Positions 11,721 through 25,067 are shown, counted from the stretch's first letter. The stretch: DNA of 64,000 nt from Antedon mediterranea (GCF_964355755.1 NC_092680.1:6613001-6677000), one strand, 5' to 3'. Program-made: numbers and translations. The notes: a model not told the origin generated them from the letters alone.

Positions 11721-13489
11721 AGGATGCAGTTGAAGAGAAAACGTATTACTGTAAATCCAAAAATATGTATAGCAAAAAATCGTGTAGCGTATTAGTATAG
11801 TGTCATAAATAATTCATAACCCAGTACACTAACAAGTTTAACTATATGCAGAATGAAATCCTTTAATGCTATTGAAAAACAAGTGTATCACCTAAGAAGA
11901 GAATATGAACGTGTTTGTCAGTTACACATCGGAGACATTATTAAAGAATAATACGCGAGTAAACTACGTCACACATGCAGTGTATTATTAATTATAAAAA
12001 GATACAGTTATATCGCCCACACAGACTATAATTAATCATATGAAAACTGAATGTCTGTGTATAAACCTATATTATTAATGAGCAATATGAAGTTTGTGGA
12101 AGTGAATCGAATCCTAAATTCTATGTAATACAACGACTCAATTACCGCCAGCAAATTTTATAGATATGACTGCAAAATACTTGCTACATATTATGCCTCA
12201 TTTTGCGCTATTTTTCATTCTTCAAATAAAATGAAAACAAGGCGGTTTAAATCAGTGACAGTGTGCTAACGCGATGACTTGCAAGTCCCGCCTACTCGTC
12301 GATGATTGGTCAGTTGTTCAAGTAAATATTAAAGTCACTGTTCAAGCGTCGGTGACTTGGTAAATATTACGGTTGTTGCTACAGACCGTAATATACAACT
12401 TTGTGAACTGAAACGATTTATGCAGTGTTATAACAAGGCAAACAAAAAGTAGTTGCTGAATCATAATAATTTATAGTTTTAATGGGAGTGTACAGACTTA
12501 AATAAACCTTCATTCATTAGTGCAATGATTAATAATCTTTGTGGTACATGATTTTTTTGTTGTGATTAATTACATGAGGAAAGCAGCATATATTGGGTAA
12601 GCGTCTTCAAGGTGCCATTTGATTGCAAAATATAAACCATTAGTGAAGATTGCTTGCAGGCTGACGCGTTTTACTATATATTGGTTAGAAGATAAGCAAT
12701 GAACATTGGCACTTAAGTGTAAAATGCATATTTTAAACAAAGTATGAGCTTGAAAAGGCTTCATATTGGCATGACATGTATACAAGATAATGGCCTATAT
12801 TATGAATATGAATTACATATTGTAACGAGACTCCCCCCTCCTCTCCTTTTTCTCATTAGGCCTACTTATTTTCTTCCATTCATGATCTCCCCAAACATGC
12901 TGCGGATGTTAAAATACAAATACAAACACGCCCCTGGTAGTTTTATATATGATTATATAATTTAAGCATGAGCTTAGCTTGAGCATAGATTATAAAACAA
13001 GACCATATAGATCCTTAAATATTGCTATTTTCCTGTTCCCACTCCTTCGCTGGCTATTATCACTTTAATTGAGCTCAATGAACAATGAAGAGAGCTTGTA
13101 TTATTTGTCTTTCCTAATGCATCCCAACAACAAGGTGAATTGACCTGTTCCTTATAGCCTTCCTTATTCCGGCAGGAAGCCATTCGATTGGCTTATTATT
13201 GTTTAACAAGAGAATATCATGGCTCATCATACTTCCGTATCATTTTTTAGATGCGATAAACACATTAGCAATTGGTGTGCTATAGTGCCAAGTGAAATAG
13301 GTCACCTGATGTGGATAACTTTTGTGGTTTCATTGAAATAGGTTATGACTGCTTGATAGACTGACCATGGGGAATAGTTAGATATCTTCAGTGATTTTAT
13401 AACCAATGTCTCACAGAACACCTATTGTTATTTTATATTACCTTGTTAAACTGGACTTATTATAAAATGTACATTGACTTATTTATTTT
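11721..13489. other. Intergenic region
   Basis: No gene is recognised. A GC-richer patch at 12235-12400 contains a CCAAT-type ATTGG and a small hairpin around TTACGGT...ACCGTAA; it may be regulatory. A 19-bp word at 13137-13155 recurs inverted at 16028-16046. Confidence 0.4.
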
Positions 13490-13850
13490 ATTTTATTTTA
13501 TTCAAACTCATTCCACAGCGGGAAACCCGCCCCTTACAGAATGGAATAAACTATACCATATAAAAATATATATAAATCTTAAAATCTAACATTACAAAAT
13601 TATACAATTTTACTAATTTTATTACAAAAACAATTATAACGGTCAAAAAAGAGATCAATAGAATTATCTTTAAGAACACAATTATTAAAAAGAAGACAAA
13701 TACGTGAAATAAATCCATTCTTGGTAACATTAACACGACAATACGGCACATATGGTATAAATATGTTTCAATTATTTTTATATTATTAATTATAGATTTT
13801 GTGTGACAGGACCTCATCAAAATCACACATTCCTGTTTTTTATTTTAAAA
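13490..13850 (-). mobile_element. Retroelement 3' remnant with (AATAAA)n-type tail
   Basis: On the minus strand a decayed, stop-containing reading frame is followed by a GC-richer 3' segment (ggggcgggtttcccgc) and an (AATAA)n-like tail at 13476-13502. This layout is typical of truncated non-LTR insertions. No catalytic motif survives. Confidence 0.4.
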
Positions 13851-14639
13851 AAATGATGTACTCTATCAGATAATTAACCGTATTTAAGGGACTTTGTCTT
13901 TTATATAAATTATTATTCTTCTAAACTGCAACCAGTTAATATTTAACAGAACCTTAATATAGTTTTTTTCCAAAGACAAATTTATTAACCTATAATTGAC
14001 TAACAGAAAAGTGCTCCTTTTAATGGATGTACCCCGAATAGAGGTAGTTTTACTATAACACAGGAAAAAATCGCATTATTGTCTCAAAATGTTTCCGAAT
14101 TTAAAGTTTATAATATGTACACTGTACAATATATTCAGTATTATGCAGAATAAATACAGCATATTATTGATTTATACAGGTAAATGAATATTAAGTTCAG
14201 CTATCAAAATTAAACTGTCACCCTGTGCATTTAAAATTATTTATACAATGGCCTTCAGTTGCTAAGAACATAAATCTATATCAATTCAAATTTTCTTTAA
14301 AATATACAAATATAGACTACACTAAAAACACTACATTAATTTGAGATTGGTTGCTGAATTAAACAAAATATACACATTTCTTGGATTACTGCTGTAGATC
14401 TGGAAGACCAGGAATTCTTAATTCAAATCATTATTTTCTTTCACTGCAAGCATGTGACAGTTCCTATCCAATGAAAGACCATCACTGACTACTTCTGTAT
14501 CAATGCTGCAGCATAAAGTCATGCTAGGCCTGCTGAATATTTACAGCAACAAGACATAATAGGCCTAAGACAAGAATAATACATTATTATGTAGGAAATT
14601 TTCATACTGCTCCAAATCAATCAAATGTTTTTTGTTCAG
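13851..14639. other. Intergenic region
   Basis: AT-rich sequence with no recognisable gene, repeat or RNA. Confidence 0.4.
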
Positions 14640-15045
14640 ATCATATTGTATTAATATATACTGTTCTCCTTTATGGTCTAATCATTTTTAAAAAGATATC
14701 AACCGACTTAAAGTTTGTTATAATGATGCTTGTTGGGACAACCCAGAGTGTTAGTGCGAGGAATTTGTTTGTGGAAAACAATATTCCATCATTTTATGAA
14801 TATTTGAGGATTTCGACTTACCGATTTCTTACAAGAATAATGAAAAGCGAAAACAGAATGTTAATTTCTATATATAAATATTTGTTGATGGATTCAAACA
14901 TGTACTACAAATGGAGAGAGGCATTATATACCAATAGATAAAAGTTTTGGTCCTCTCTCCTTCATCTATTTTTTTGTAATGTATTATACAATATGGACAA
15001 TTGTCTGAAATAAAAGTTGAATTTAATTGAATTGAAAAAAAAAAA
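14640..15045 (+). pseudogene. 5'-truncated non-LTR retrotransposon, reverse-transcriptase C-terminus plus 3' tail
   Basis: The plus strand at 14723-14941 encodes ...SARNLFVENNIPSFYEYLRI and MKSENRMLISIYKYLL. This resembles the end of CR1/Jockey-type reverse-transcriptase ORFs (pattern N-IPSF-LLR--IY-F--R---S-N). Upstream the frame is broken. The 3'UTR ends CTGAAATAAAAGTTGAA and a short TTGAA/poly(A) tail at 15015-15045, as in many non-LTR elements. The family assignment is by pattern, not by search. Confidence 0.6.
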
Positions 15046-15174
15046 TTAATACCATTGTCCAATAAGATTATTTATTACTTTTATGTAATATTTTTCTTAG
15101 TAAGTGATTTAAAATGTGACCAAAACTGCTAGTTCTAGTATATATTAGTTAATAATTAGTTTGCGAACTCCTAC

Positions 15175-15284
15175 TGTAGTTTCGCATGAAAGGTTTTCCA
15201 GATTTGACAGTTTGTAGACCAGTTGAAAAACTCTGAAGTTTTGGAACAAGCACGTTTGTAGTCATCCTGCAGAATGGATTTCTG
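15175..15284 (-). CDS. Weak candidate terminal exon, function unknown
   Basis: Downstream of a ttttagcag acceptor the minus strand is open for 36 codons, beginning KSILQDDYKRACSKTSEFF and ending in HAKLQ and a TAG stop. A second minus-strand open stretch at 15655-15765 encodes ELYLPMYGMKPSIQEIEGF. The composition is more coding-like than the flanks, but an open run of this length can occur by chance and no partner exon joins cleanly. Confidence 0.2.
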
Positions 15285-17304
15285 CTAAAAACGTAACAAA
15301 TTGGTTATGCTGTCAACAAACCCAAAATTGATAAATTTTCAAATAAATCTTAAAAGGCTGTACAGTTATAATAAAGATTCTGACCCAGTTTAAAAAAAAA
15401 ATGCTGTGCCAATTGGGTAAAATAAATTTTTTTTTTTGGATAGGCTTTATCAGAAATCCTAATTTGCATCTTAGGTGCAGATTTTGTTTCCATTATCTCA
15501 GATTTTCCAATTGTCAGTGTTTATCTCAGCATTCTGTTTCTCTCTTTCCGTTAACATTATATGTATTACTGTATTATATACGGTACTATTCTAAAAAATA
15601 TATATTTATTTTAACATCAAACTAATAAGAAATTTGAAAACTAATAACAAGAGAACATTGCTTTTGATACATCAATTCAAAACCTTCAATCTCTTGAATA
15701 GATGGTTTCATTCCATACATTGGCAAATACAGCTCGCTACTAGATGAGTCAGGAAAGCCATAAAATGCCAACTATGTGACTAATACAAAAATCAAAACTA
15801 ATTCAAATTGTCTTGTATACACACAAGAACATGCAATATATTGCTTTAATAAACTTTGGCAATATAAATGTAATGTTTTTTTAAATTATTCCAATTGCAA
15901 TGGCACAAGCAATATACACTTTCTTGCAGGGGGTCAGAATTGTTTTAAGCTTGTTTTCCACTATGCAAATTTATTCGCACAAATTGTGATGGTTTACGTG
16001 CATGTGTACACTATAATAAAATCCGGAATAAGGAACAGGTCAATTCAGTTCAGTGAAATTAGCAGTTTGTTTTTACTTTTTGCGATGTGAAAAAGTATGC
16101 AACCAATCAGAGCTCAACAAATGAGATGAAATTTGCTCCTGTAGTATGAAAAAAAGAGGGTAGCATTAGAATTATATCATGATCAGAACATGGGATATCA
16201 AGATATTTGGGACTTGTGAGCATGCATATAGTGTGTGTTACAGTCTCTAGTTTGTTTATATTTCGTTCCACACCATTCATGCATGTATCATGTGTAAACC
16301 AATCTTTTAAATGTCAAATGGAATAAAATAAATTCTGAGCATACATATATAAATAAAATACATTTTTAATAACTTAGTAGATAAATATAACAGGCCTATA
16401 TTGTCGGATTGAAGTGGCATGCTGTTTTATGTGTATGACAAATTTGATAAACTCAATAAAATGGTGTGCAAATACAGAATGAATGCTTGGGGAGGGTTAA
16501 TCTGCACCCATGGGCTTATTCTAGTTTATTAATACATTATTCATTCTTTTCCTTTAAGCTGGAGACATTTAGGAGTCAGCAGTTTTAATACATATTTAAA
16601 ACCCTACAAGTAACTGTCCTTGAATTATACAGCATACACATCTTCTTGATTTTAGAATTTCTCACATTTTCCGATAAATCATGAATTATTCGGTCATTCT
16701 CATTGCAAACCAAAGTGCATATCTAAGCCAGGAGTTATTCCATAGAATATGTTTTATACACCATGCATAGTCGTTGCATGTTAAATATGCCCAAGGCTAA
16801 GAAACCATTAAAATGAATGAAACTGCGCATTAGGTGTAAGATCATTGAGATAACTTGCTGGACCATGCTATTATTTAGTTCCATTTGATGCGAGAATTAA
16901 TGAATGATTAAAACTAAGGAATTGCCTTGGGCTTAAATCCTGCAATTCATCCGCAAACAATTTCTAAAATCTGAATAAAACCCATAAATAATATTGATAT
17001 GAAATAAATACGTTGTGATGAAAGCAAAAGAACACATTAATACCAACAATCAGTTTAAAGATGGGAAATTATACAGAAAGAAACAAGTCTTTCAATGTAT
17101 GTATATTAATTAACAGTATTTAAGCTAAATTAATATGGTTTCACACTGAAGTTATGAAAGTAAAACATTGTTCACTTTATACAGAATGCTCTACAAATTA
17201 AAAATGTATAAAGTGATAGCGCCCCCATTGACAAATAAAGTACACTAGAATGATACAATAAGTAATAACTGAAAATAATAGTAGCTCGATCATACCTTCT
17301 CTTC
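15285..17304. other. Intergenic region
   Basis: AT-rich sequence. The only structures noted are a 24-bp word at 16023-16046 repeated in inverted, interrupted form at 13137-13172, and the weak exon-like stretch near 15.7 kb. The 104-codon plus-strand ORF at 15776-16090 has AT-driven composition and no family resemblance. Confidence 0.35.
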
Positions 17305-17461
17305 AGCTCTGTCTACACTATCTAATAACTAGTTTGCCAAAAAATGTGTTATGTGCCCAAATATGGTAGTGATATGCTTAAACAAGTGATGTGACATCCA
17401 TCATGTCCATATGGGCACATCATATTTTGTTCTTACCCAGATTGATAGTGTAGACAGAGCT
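17305..17461. mobile_element. MITE, AGCTCTGTCTACACTATC family, copy 1 (157 bp)
   Basis: The left end AGCTCTGTCTACACTATC is mirrored by GATAGTGTAGACAGAGCT on the right, 18 bp perfect. The interior includes ATGTGCCCAAATATGG, also found in copy 3. Further copies lie at 44444-44496 and 56563-56666. Confidence 0.8.
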
Positions 17462-19099
17462 TTAAGGGAAAAAAATAAGTTGCATGCCTGTATGTTTTGA
17501 ATAATAATAATATATAAAGAGGCTATAAATTTCAAGTGGTTACTTAATTGCTATCACCAAATTTCTCTTTTGACTTATATAGAAATCCAAACATACTTGT
17601 TATTTCTAAGATGTGTCAAGTTTAATGGATCATCGAGGGTAGATGAGCCTGGTTACCAGAGTTAGTTGCACCTAGTATAATAGTAAAATTATATATTATA
17701 ATAATAGTAAAATTAGGTAAACTGTACTGACAAATTTATAGAATCAAGAATAGAAAATTCACATTGGAGTTCAATTAGATACGGACTGTACTAAATCATT
17801 ATACTCCATATAACAATGTCAATTATGTTATCATATGCAATTTCTCAATGAAAGCCACTAAATATGGTATGCAGATATTACCTGCTTAGGTAACATATAA
17901 CATTTAATATCATTATATTTTTCGATTATATTTTCCAGAAGCGTAGTAATAATAGTAGAATGGTAGTCATGTGATTTCACATTTACATATTTAATTTACG
18001 CAGGCTATTAAATATAAAATATTAGGCTATAATCACGCAATTATATAATTAATATATAGCACAATAATATGATACCATATGTGCATTTGTATGTAAAAGC
18101 ATTGCGAGATCTGCTGATTAATATTCATTTGATTATCCATAAATCAATTATATAGTCTTTACAAATATGAAATATTGGCATCATCCTAATTGATGTCTCA
18201 ATTTAATACTTTTATGCAATTTAAATCTAAGACCTAAAAAAGACAATAGCAAATGTATTAAATTGATAGTTACAGATATAAGTATTTTTTATTTCACATA
18301 ATCCAATCATGTTTATGATTCATGGATGTAAAATGACAGTATGATATTATAACAATGTAAAGTGTTATACCATACCTGAGTGTATCCTTACTCTTTGATT
18401 GGTTATTTCGTATCATGTGGTTAGTGTTAGTTCTGTTGATTATCATTAAAAATAATATTTATTATTACTATTGCATACTCAGTTTTCAAAATGTTGAGAA
18501 TGTTGTGCCACCTTATACTTGTTACTGACATTCGAAAACCAAATAGTAGTGTATGACATCTATAAATGTTCTACCTCATGATCAAAATCCGATTTGATAT
18601 AGCCTAGTCTCTCCTATCTAACTTACTTACAATATTCCAGATGGAAAGAGTAGATTTGAATAAAGATTTAGTAGGTGTGTTTATAAAACAAATAATATTC
18701 TCTCCATTCTACTCATAAACATTTAATTTTTGATACAATCAAGCTTCTCAAATATTCAAATTTCACTCTCATAAGGTTAACTTCCTATAACCTTTTGCAT
18801 CATTATAATTAATTACTCAAATTTTTTTTATCGCATTAATTTCTTATATATTGGGTGAAAAAATACAAATATTTATTGTGAATTACCAACCGAGGTGGAG
18901 TTGTCTAAATTGTGAAAAATAATATTCACAGCCCACCCTGAGCCACCAACAGTGAATAATTATTATTATTTGTAATTCACTATATTTAAAAATTCCATTC
19001 ACGAAAGTTATTAATATAAATTTTCTTGCATTTTAATTATCATAAATAAAATCACTTTAACTGTTAAATGAAATATTCTTACAAATTTTATGTTCTGTA
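17462..19099. other. Intergenic region
   Basis: AT-rich sequence with no gene. A short imperfect inverted pair (GTGAATTAC near 18878, GTAATTCAC near 18971) may mark a degraded ~100-bp MITE. Confidence 0.35.
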
Positions 19100-19272
19100 C
19101 TGAAAGTATAGGCGCATCATTTAGATATATATCGATCAGCTACTTATACATAATTGGACATATCTGAACACATACTGTCGCTGATGCATTCTGTTCACGG
19201 TCCATTTAGCAACACTATCATGTACTCTGGCTATACTGTTGAAATATTTAATTCTGCACACACAATACAGCA

Positions 19273-19425
19273 ATGAAAGTCTCGGGGGAGAGCGAGGCTG
19301 AGAGGTACGATGGATTACCAGCTCATACGCGAGATGATCATAATATTCAACGAAGCATGACTGAAATGAAACGGCAAGATATTAGTGCTACTTGCTGCGA
19401 AAACGTGAAACCTCTAGTGATTTAG
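19273..19425 (+). CDS. Small ORF / candidate first exon (50 aa), function unknown
   Basis: A 50-codon ORF starts MKVSGESEAERYDGLPAH and ends ENVKPLVI-stop, inside a 19.1-19.5 kb islet clearly richer in G+C than its surroundings. The start context (cagcaATGa) is acceptable. Composition looks coding-like, polar with acidic and basic residues. It could be a first coding exon with an unrecognised donor (gtacga at 19314 or gtgaaa at 19405), or a chance ORF in a regulatory islet. No family is recognised. Confidence 0.3.
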   Translation: MKVSGESEAERYDGLPAHTRDDHNIQRSMTEMKRQDISATCCENVKPLVI

Positions 19426-19429
19426 TTTA

Positions 19430-21450
19430 TACTAATATTCATCGAATGATAAATCGACCGCTATTGCCGACCTCGGGAGACCAACAGAAGAACGACAAAT
19501 GACGCATGAAAGGTGCAAAGTTACTGTTTGAAGTTAAACATTAATTCTCATCTTTCATATCTCAAGGGGGAGAGGTTCTCAATAAATACAAAGGTATTAA
19601 TATTTTTACATTTAAAATCCAAAACAAAAACCCTGTCTTTGCATAGTTTTTGTTCATTTAATATTCTGACTGATATAATAAAATATTTCTTAAATTTTCT
19701 ACAATATTTTTATGGGTTTATTTTTTATTCAATAATTGAATATGTAATGTACGTATGGAAACTAATTTTATTCAAACAAATATTTTGTATTGTATGTATG
19801 CTGAAAGCCCAGAAGAAGTAAAAAAAAAAAATGAAGCCATACTGTTTTTAATATTTGTAATGTATCATTTAGGCGTATTATTTTTTAATTTATGAAAATA
19901 AAATTTTGAGAAAAATGGACAAGGTTTTCTAAAACAAAATTAGCCTGAAGGAGCTAATATTAACATACAATAGCAAAAATAGTGCTAAGCTACCAATTAC
20001 TAGGAAATCTGAAAGCATAATCAATACTTAAACTGACCAATTATCAACAGTCGGCACCCAATCAATTAAAGAGTTTAAACTTTTTTATATCTTTAGGCAA
20101 ATTGTCAAGCAAATTCATTCACTATCCTTCTTAAAGGTGGCAATCCTGTTAACAAGACAAACATATTATATACACAAGATGCTCTACATAAATGATACTT
20201 ATTACAAGTCTTTGGGAGTGGAGTTGTAATTTGTCAATTTGAAAAAATCCTGACATCTGGGATTGGTAGCCAAGCATCATAACCACCAAGCAACTTGTTT
20301 CTACATTTATGTTTTGATATAGTTTTAGTCTTTCCTAACCATTGGATTTTCCTAATTTGGATAATAAAGTTGTTTAAATCTTCAACTTTATTTATTTAAA
20401 AAAAATTTATTTAAAAACTTATTTAGACGGGATAAAAACATATCAGGTATAGATATTTCACCTGTTTTACATATGGTCCTGTTTCTTTTAGCAATAGATT
20501 AAAAACATTCATAAAAGACATTAAAAAATAATTAAAATAAAACTTTAACTTCAATCTTGATGATCACATAAAAAATGATCACTTCATGCCAATAGAAACG
20601 TTCCTTTGACTTTCAAAATTTCTTCTTTTTCTAACAATCTTTAGTAGAGAGATTTACCATAAAATAAATCAAATTAGGACTACAATGTTGCAGATTACAT
20701 TTATGAGAGAGGTAATTTCCTTTGGGAACTTTACACATTTTACTGGAAAAAGTCATATCAAAATTCATGACTTGGCTCAGTTAACAAATCTCAAATTACA
20801 ATGAACAAAAAGTGTGATAAAGAATAAAACATTAATTTCTAAAATTATGTTCTTCTTCCTTCTTCTAGTAGCAATTACTTCATAGTTGAAGTCTACTGTT
20901 CCACTGGCTATAGCTGTTGCAATTCTGTCTTTTTCTTGTATTAGTGTGTGGTGCACATAGACAGTATAACGTTATCATCATATGGCACGACATTGCAAGT
21001 GAAATCTTTTAATAAGATTACAAAGATCTCTATTCTGTTTAAATCCACCTCTGAGTATAGGCATACTATAGTTTACAATATACAGTAGGCCTACTGCTAG
21101 TCAACACGTTACTCCATAAATAGAACCTCATCACTTTAAAAATGTGTCTACCTAAAATCTTATAAATATCACAAATCAACTGAAAGATTACTCAATACTA
21201 TGCAGATTCAGGGGTGGGTGCTGGAAGTATGTATGTAGTACAATATGTAAAAATGAATTGGGGTGTGTGGGAAAGTCAAAACAATGATGAACCCACCTCC
21301 ACCTATCTGAATCTAGACTTCTACTAAAGCACATATTTTCTATATAATAGTCTATTGGAAAACATACACATGGTATCACATGACCTACCGTATCTAATTG
21401 TATAGCTCCAAATGGTATTCACAAAAGGTTGCCACCTACACAATACCACG
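19430..21450. other. Intergenic region upstream of the MYND array
   Basis: AT-rich; the ORFs seen here are low-complexity and AT-driven. No element recognised. Confidence 0.35.
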
Positions 21451-21465
21451 TCAGCATGGAAATTT

Positions 21466-21474
21466 GGAAATTCC
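21466..21474. promoter_or_regulatory. Palindromic kB-like site, copy 1
   Basis: GGAAATTCC lies 84 bp upstream of the copy 1 ATG, just 3' of a CACGTCAG word. It fits the Rel/NF-kB half-site palindrome. Binding is not shown. Confidence 0.45.
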
Positions 21475-21557
21475 AAAAATCTACTTAACCGTAACACAAC
21501 ATTGATTCACAGTGCTTAAATAATTGTAGCTTCTAGATTAAAAATAGTGAGGTAAAT

Positions 21558-23818
21558 ATGGATGTAGAACGAGGATTATGTTGGAAATGTCATAAGAATG
21601 CCACAAAGAAATGCAGTGAATGTAAGATTGGAGAATACTGTGGAGATCAGTGTATGGATCGTGACAAGTTGAGACACAAAGCAGAATGTGACATGTGGAA
21701 TGAAAAAAAGGAGTGTACATACTGTCACACAAAGACAAAATGCAAAGTGGTAAGACACACAACCTTAATATGTTTAGTATTATATTATTATATTATTAAT
21801 TAATGAACTTATAATTCATATATTTACAGTACAGAGCCATATATATAATATATTCTGGTATGGGCAGATGTTAGATTTGGTGGTATTTGGGTGCAAAAAG
21901 ACAAAAAAAATTGTATAGACTTTGCTATTGAGTCTATCTATCGATAGTCTAGTGCCCATAGTATAAAACCAGCAGAAAAACAGTTATTAGATTTTTAGGC
22001 CTCAAAACTATGCTAATTATTATAATATATGTCTATCAGATTTATGGTTGGCTGGTTGTCTTTTTTTAAATCAGATTTTAAATGGATTTTGTACTCTGAT
22101 TTTTAATTTGTTGGGCCAAATAAAGTGATTAAAATAAATATTTATTATCATATTTTCTAAAGTGTGCTGCATGCAAAGAAGCTACATACTGCAAACATGA
22201 ATGTCTAAAGAAGCATTGGCCATCTCACAAAGAAGAATGCAAACAAATCAGGAAGATAGTGAAAGAACGAGCAAAAGGTTACAGATGCAAATTCCAATTT
22301 AACAAAGGAATGCAACGAATGAATGATTATCCTTATTATATCGGCAACACTCTTGCTGTTGATGTACTGAAACTGGGCCTCAATGAAGCAGCACCAACTT
22401 CAGAAGGTACTGATTCAGAATTGGCAGGAGATTACAACATCTTACTTGCAGGAGTTGGAGATTTGCGTAATCTTTTATTGACAACAGCATCCCTTCCAAG
22501 CAACTTCACTGGCAAAGTTGGGTTTACTCTGAATGACATTGATCCATTTGTTTTGGCAAGAAATATACTTTTCTTATACATTATCATAACTCAAAGTTCA
22601 AGAGAATCTATCGAAACATCAATCACAAATATCTGGTATTCTCTACAACTTCCTGAAACAGATTTCCAGCTTCTTATGTCAGCTCTGGATGAACTTCTAC
22701 AACACACGGTAGCAACTTTGAAGGCCAAGACATGTGGTCATCTTATTTTAGAGGAGGATGATTTAAACATCATGAAAGAGGTGTGGGGTAAATGGAGAGA
22801 AATGGAATGTGAAACTGCAAAGGCTAATTCTGTTAATTTGTCAGGTCAGAGATCTGAAATGTTTAGACGTGATCCTAAAAGTTTTGATGGGATGTTAGAA
22901 TATAAAAATAAGATTCCACGAAGGTACAGACAATCTGCAAAACAGTACTTTAGTGATGGACTATTCCTGCCACAAAATATAAATAGAAAGAAGTTAAACT
23001 TTGATAATCCAACCTTAACCGGGCGTGGACAGGTTTATTGCAGCCAGGTGCATAGTCAATCTTCACCAAGTTCATTCAATTTTGTATATTGTATTAGATC
23101 AGATGCATCACCGTTCTTTTGTTGGGATAGCATTACAGTAGAGAAAATCTTTCAACAAGATTCAATAGTTGAATTATTTCATAAGTACATCTCCAGTGTT
23201 ATCCAATCTGCTTTAATACTTTTCCAAGAAGGTAGAATTAACTGCGTAATCAAGCTTAAAAACTGTACAGATCTTCACAGAGATTATGAACCAAACTTTG
23301 AACCTAAATTTGACCGAATCATGACTTCAAACATTGCAGATTACACAGGCATCAAAGTACTACTTTCAACAATGCGCCCTCTTTTGAGCACAACGAACAA
23401 ACATGCCGTGCTTATTACAGAAACAGTGAATTGGAGGGGAGAATGTCCAGAAGCGGATTTATTGCAACCACAGAATGTATCTAAACAACAAATGCTAACA
23501 GAAATGATGTATAAAGACACAAGACGACGTGATCTGATTGGTAACATTTTTGTTCTTTACGATTACTTTGATATCAATAACTTTTTTCTTCGTTACTTGC
23601 GCATTTTGTTTCTTGCAACGACTGATGACCAAACGTTAAGAGATACTATTCCAAATTTAACAAAAACTTTCAATATGGAAGGATTTCAACTTCGAAATTT
23701 CACAAATGAATTAAACAAAGTTGTTCCATTTGTATACCGTGTTTATGCTAGGTTAATGAGCAACGGTAGTGGAATTGAGAGAAATTTGGAATGGCAATTA
23801 GATTCATCTAATAATTGA
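21558..23818 (+). CDS. MYND zinc-finger DUF4470-like protein, array copy 1 (615 aa)
   Basis: Two exons, 21558-21749 and 22163-23818, join in phase 0 across a 413-bp GT-AG intron. Finger 1 uses C8, C11, C19, C22, C28, C32, H40, C44. Finger 2 uses C53, C56, C65, C68, C74, C78, H86, C90 and is split by the intron after residue 64. A DUF4470-like region follows (about 105-230) with GVGDLRN at 161-167 and TLNDIDP at 186-192; this domain also opens dynein assembly factor DNAAF3. MYND fingers are protein-interaction modules. There is no signal peptide or membrane segment, so it is probably intracellular. The start is the ATG before finger 1, conserved in all copies; a GTG at 22259 is internal. The biological role is unknown. 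Confidence 0.88.
21750..22162 (+). other. Intron of array copy 1
   Basis: The donor is gtaaga and the acceptor is ttctaaag. The sequence is alignable with the introns of copies 2 and 3, including the shared run around atataatatattctgg, so the whole unit was duplicated. Confidence 0.85.
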
Positions 23819-25060
23819 TTTCAATAGATCAGGTGTGAATATACAAGTTTAATATAGAAATAAGTAAGTGGAATAAGAGAAATAGAATAGCATTTAAATT
23901 TAACTCATACAATTTGCTAGTTAGATTCGTTATAATGTTAAATGAAAAAATTAAAACTAAGTTGTAAATTTTGAAAAAAAAACATACTTTTTAGATTATC
24001 AAAGATACATAAGGTTTGATCTGGCAATTTCTGTAAATTCTGGAAAACAGAAGCATTAGGCCAGTATTAGGAGAGTTGACAGAAAAAAATGTTAAAATGT
24101 AATGTATTTAGTTTCTATTAATTAAAAATTTAATTGTAAACTCTTGAACTGATGGTGTTTTGTCTTTTTTTATATGCATTTGAATATCATGATAGATGGT
24201 TCAAAATAGATGAATCCTGGATGAAAAAATATCTTTGACAAACTTTGTTCTCTTCTTCCACCTTGAAAAAACTCTCTAAATCAGCATCTAAGATAGGTCT
24301 AACTATGCTAGTTGGCAGTACCTTCCAAGTTTTGGTCAGCCTCAAAGCATGAATTTCTCAGAAATACAGTATTTGAACAAAATAAATTATATATCATAAT
24401 AATAATTAATAAAGATTCAAGATTCAGGAAATGTTATTGGTCCACTTTAAAATTAAAATTCATTATTATGCTTGGTATAATTAAGACAAAAATACATCAA
24501 ATTGCAAAAGGAAATGTTAAAATACTATTTATAGGCCTATATTAAAATACTGATTTAAAAAAAAAATAAAAATGATTAAAAATTCAAAACAAAAATTACA
24601 GTATTGAGTTATAATAATACAGTAGTTTTACAATATTTCAATGGTTGTGTGTTTTATCAACGTAGAAACTCAAGATGGTATTTATTATCATTTCTGCTGA
24701 ACTTTATAAACAAGATTTTCGACCAATTCACCTCATTTATGAGCTGGTGTATAATACTATTAGTTACATACAATTTTTATCAATAAAAACTCGGCCACAA
24801 ACAAAATATAATCAACCCCTTTATACTATTATTATATTTTTTTGAGATTTGTATGCCAAAAATTATGGAGTATTTAAGTTAATGGCAAAGCTTCGATCAC
24901 ACATCTACATTTGATCAAATTAACCAATGTGCAGGCTAATTTGAAAAAAAAAGCTTTAATGCCAAACACTGACTTACAACTCCCAAGATTACATTATTAT
25001 GAATTTTACCTAACATCCTCAATGACTCAAATTGGGACTATTTTATACCAGGAAGTTGTC
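23819..25060. other. 3' flank of copy 1 and spacer
   Basis: The first ~350 bp resemble the 3' flank of copy 3 (for example TTAGGAGAGTTGAC at 24067 and at 32758), so the duplicated unit includes the 3'UTR. Copy 2 has a different 3' flank. The rest is AT-rich with no gene seen. Confidence 0.5.
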
Positions 25061-25067
25061 ATAATGT

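Noticed and set aside
13551-13826. 91-codon hydrophobic minus-strand ORF
   Set aside because: Low-complexity AT-driven hydrophobic frame within a decayed retroelement end; no domain.
22259-22261. GTG start for the long exon 2 frame of copy 1 (and equivalents at 26467 and 34643)
   Set aside because: The frame stays open upstream to the splice acceptor, and a conserved 192-nt exon with an ATG and MYND finger joins in phase. The GTG is an internal valine codon.
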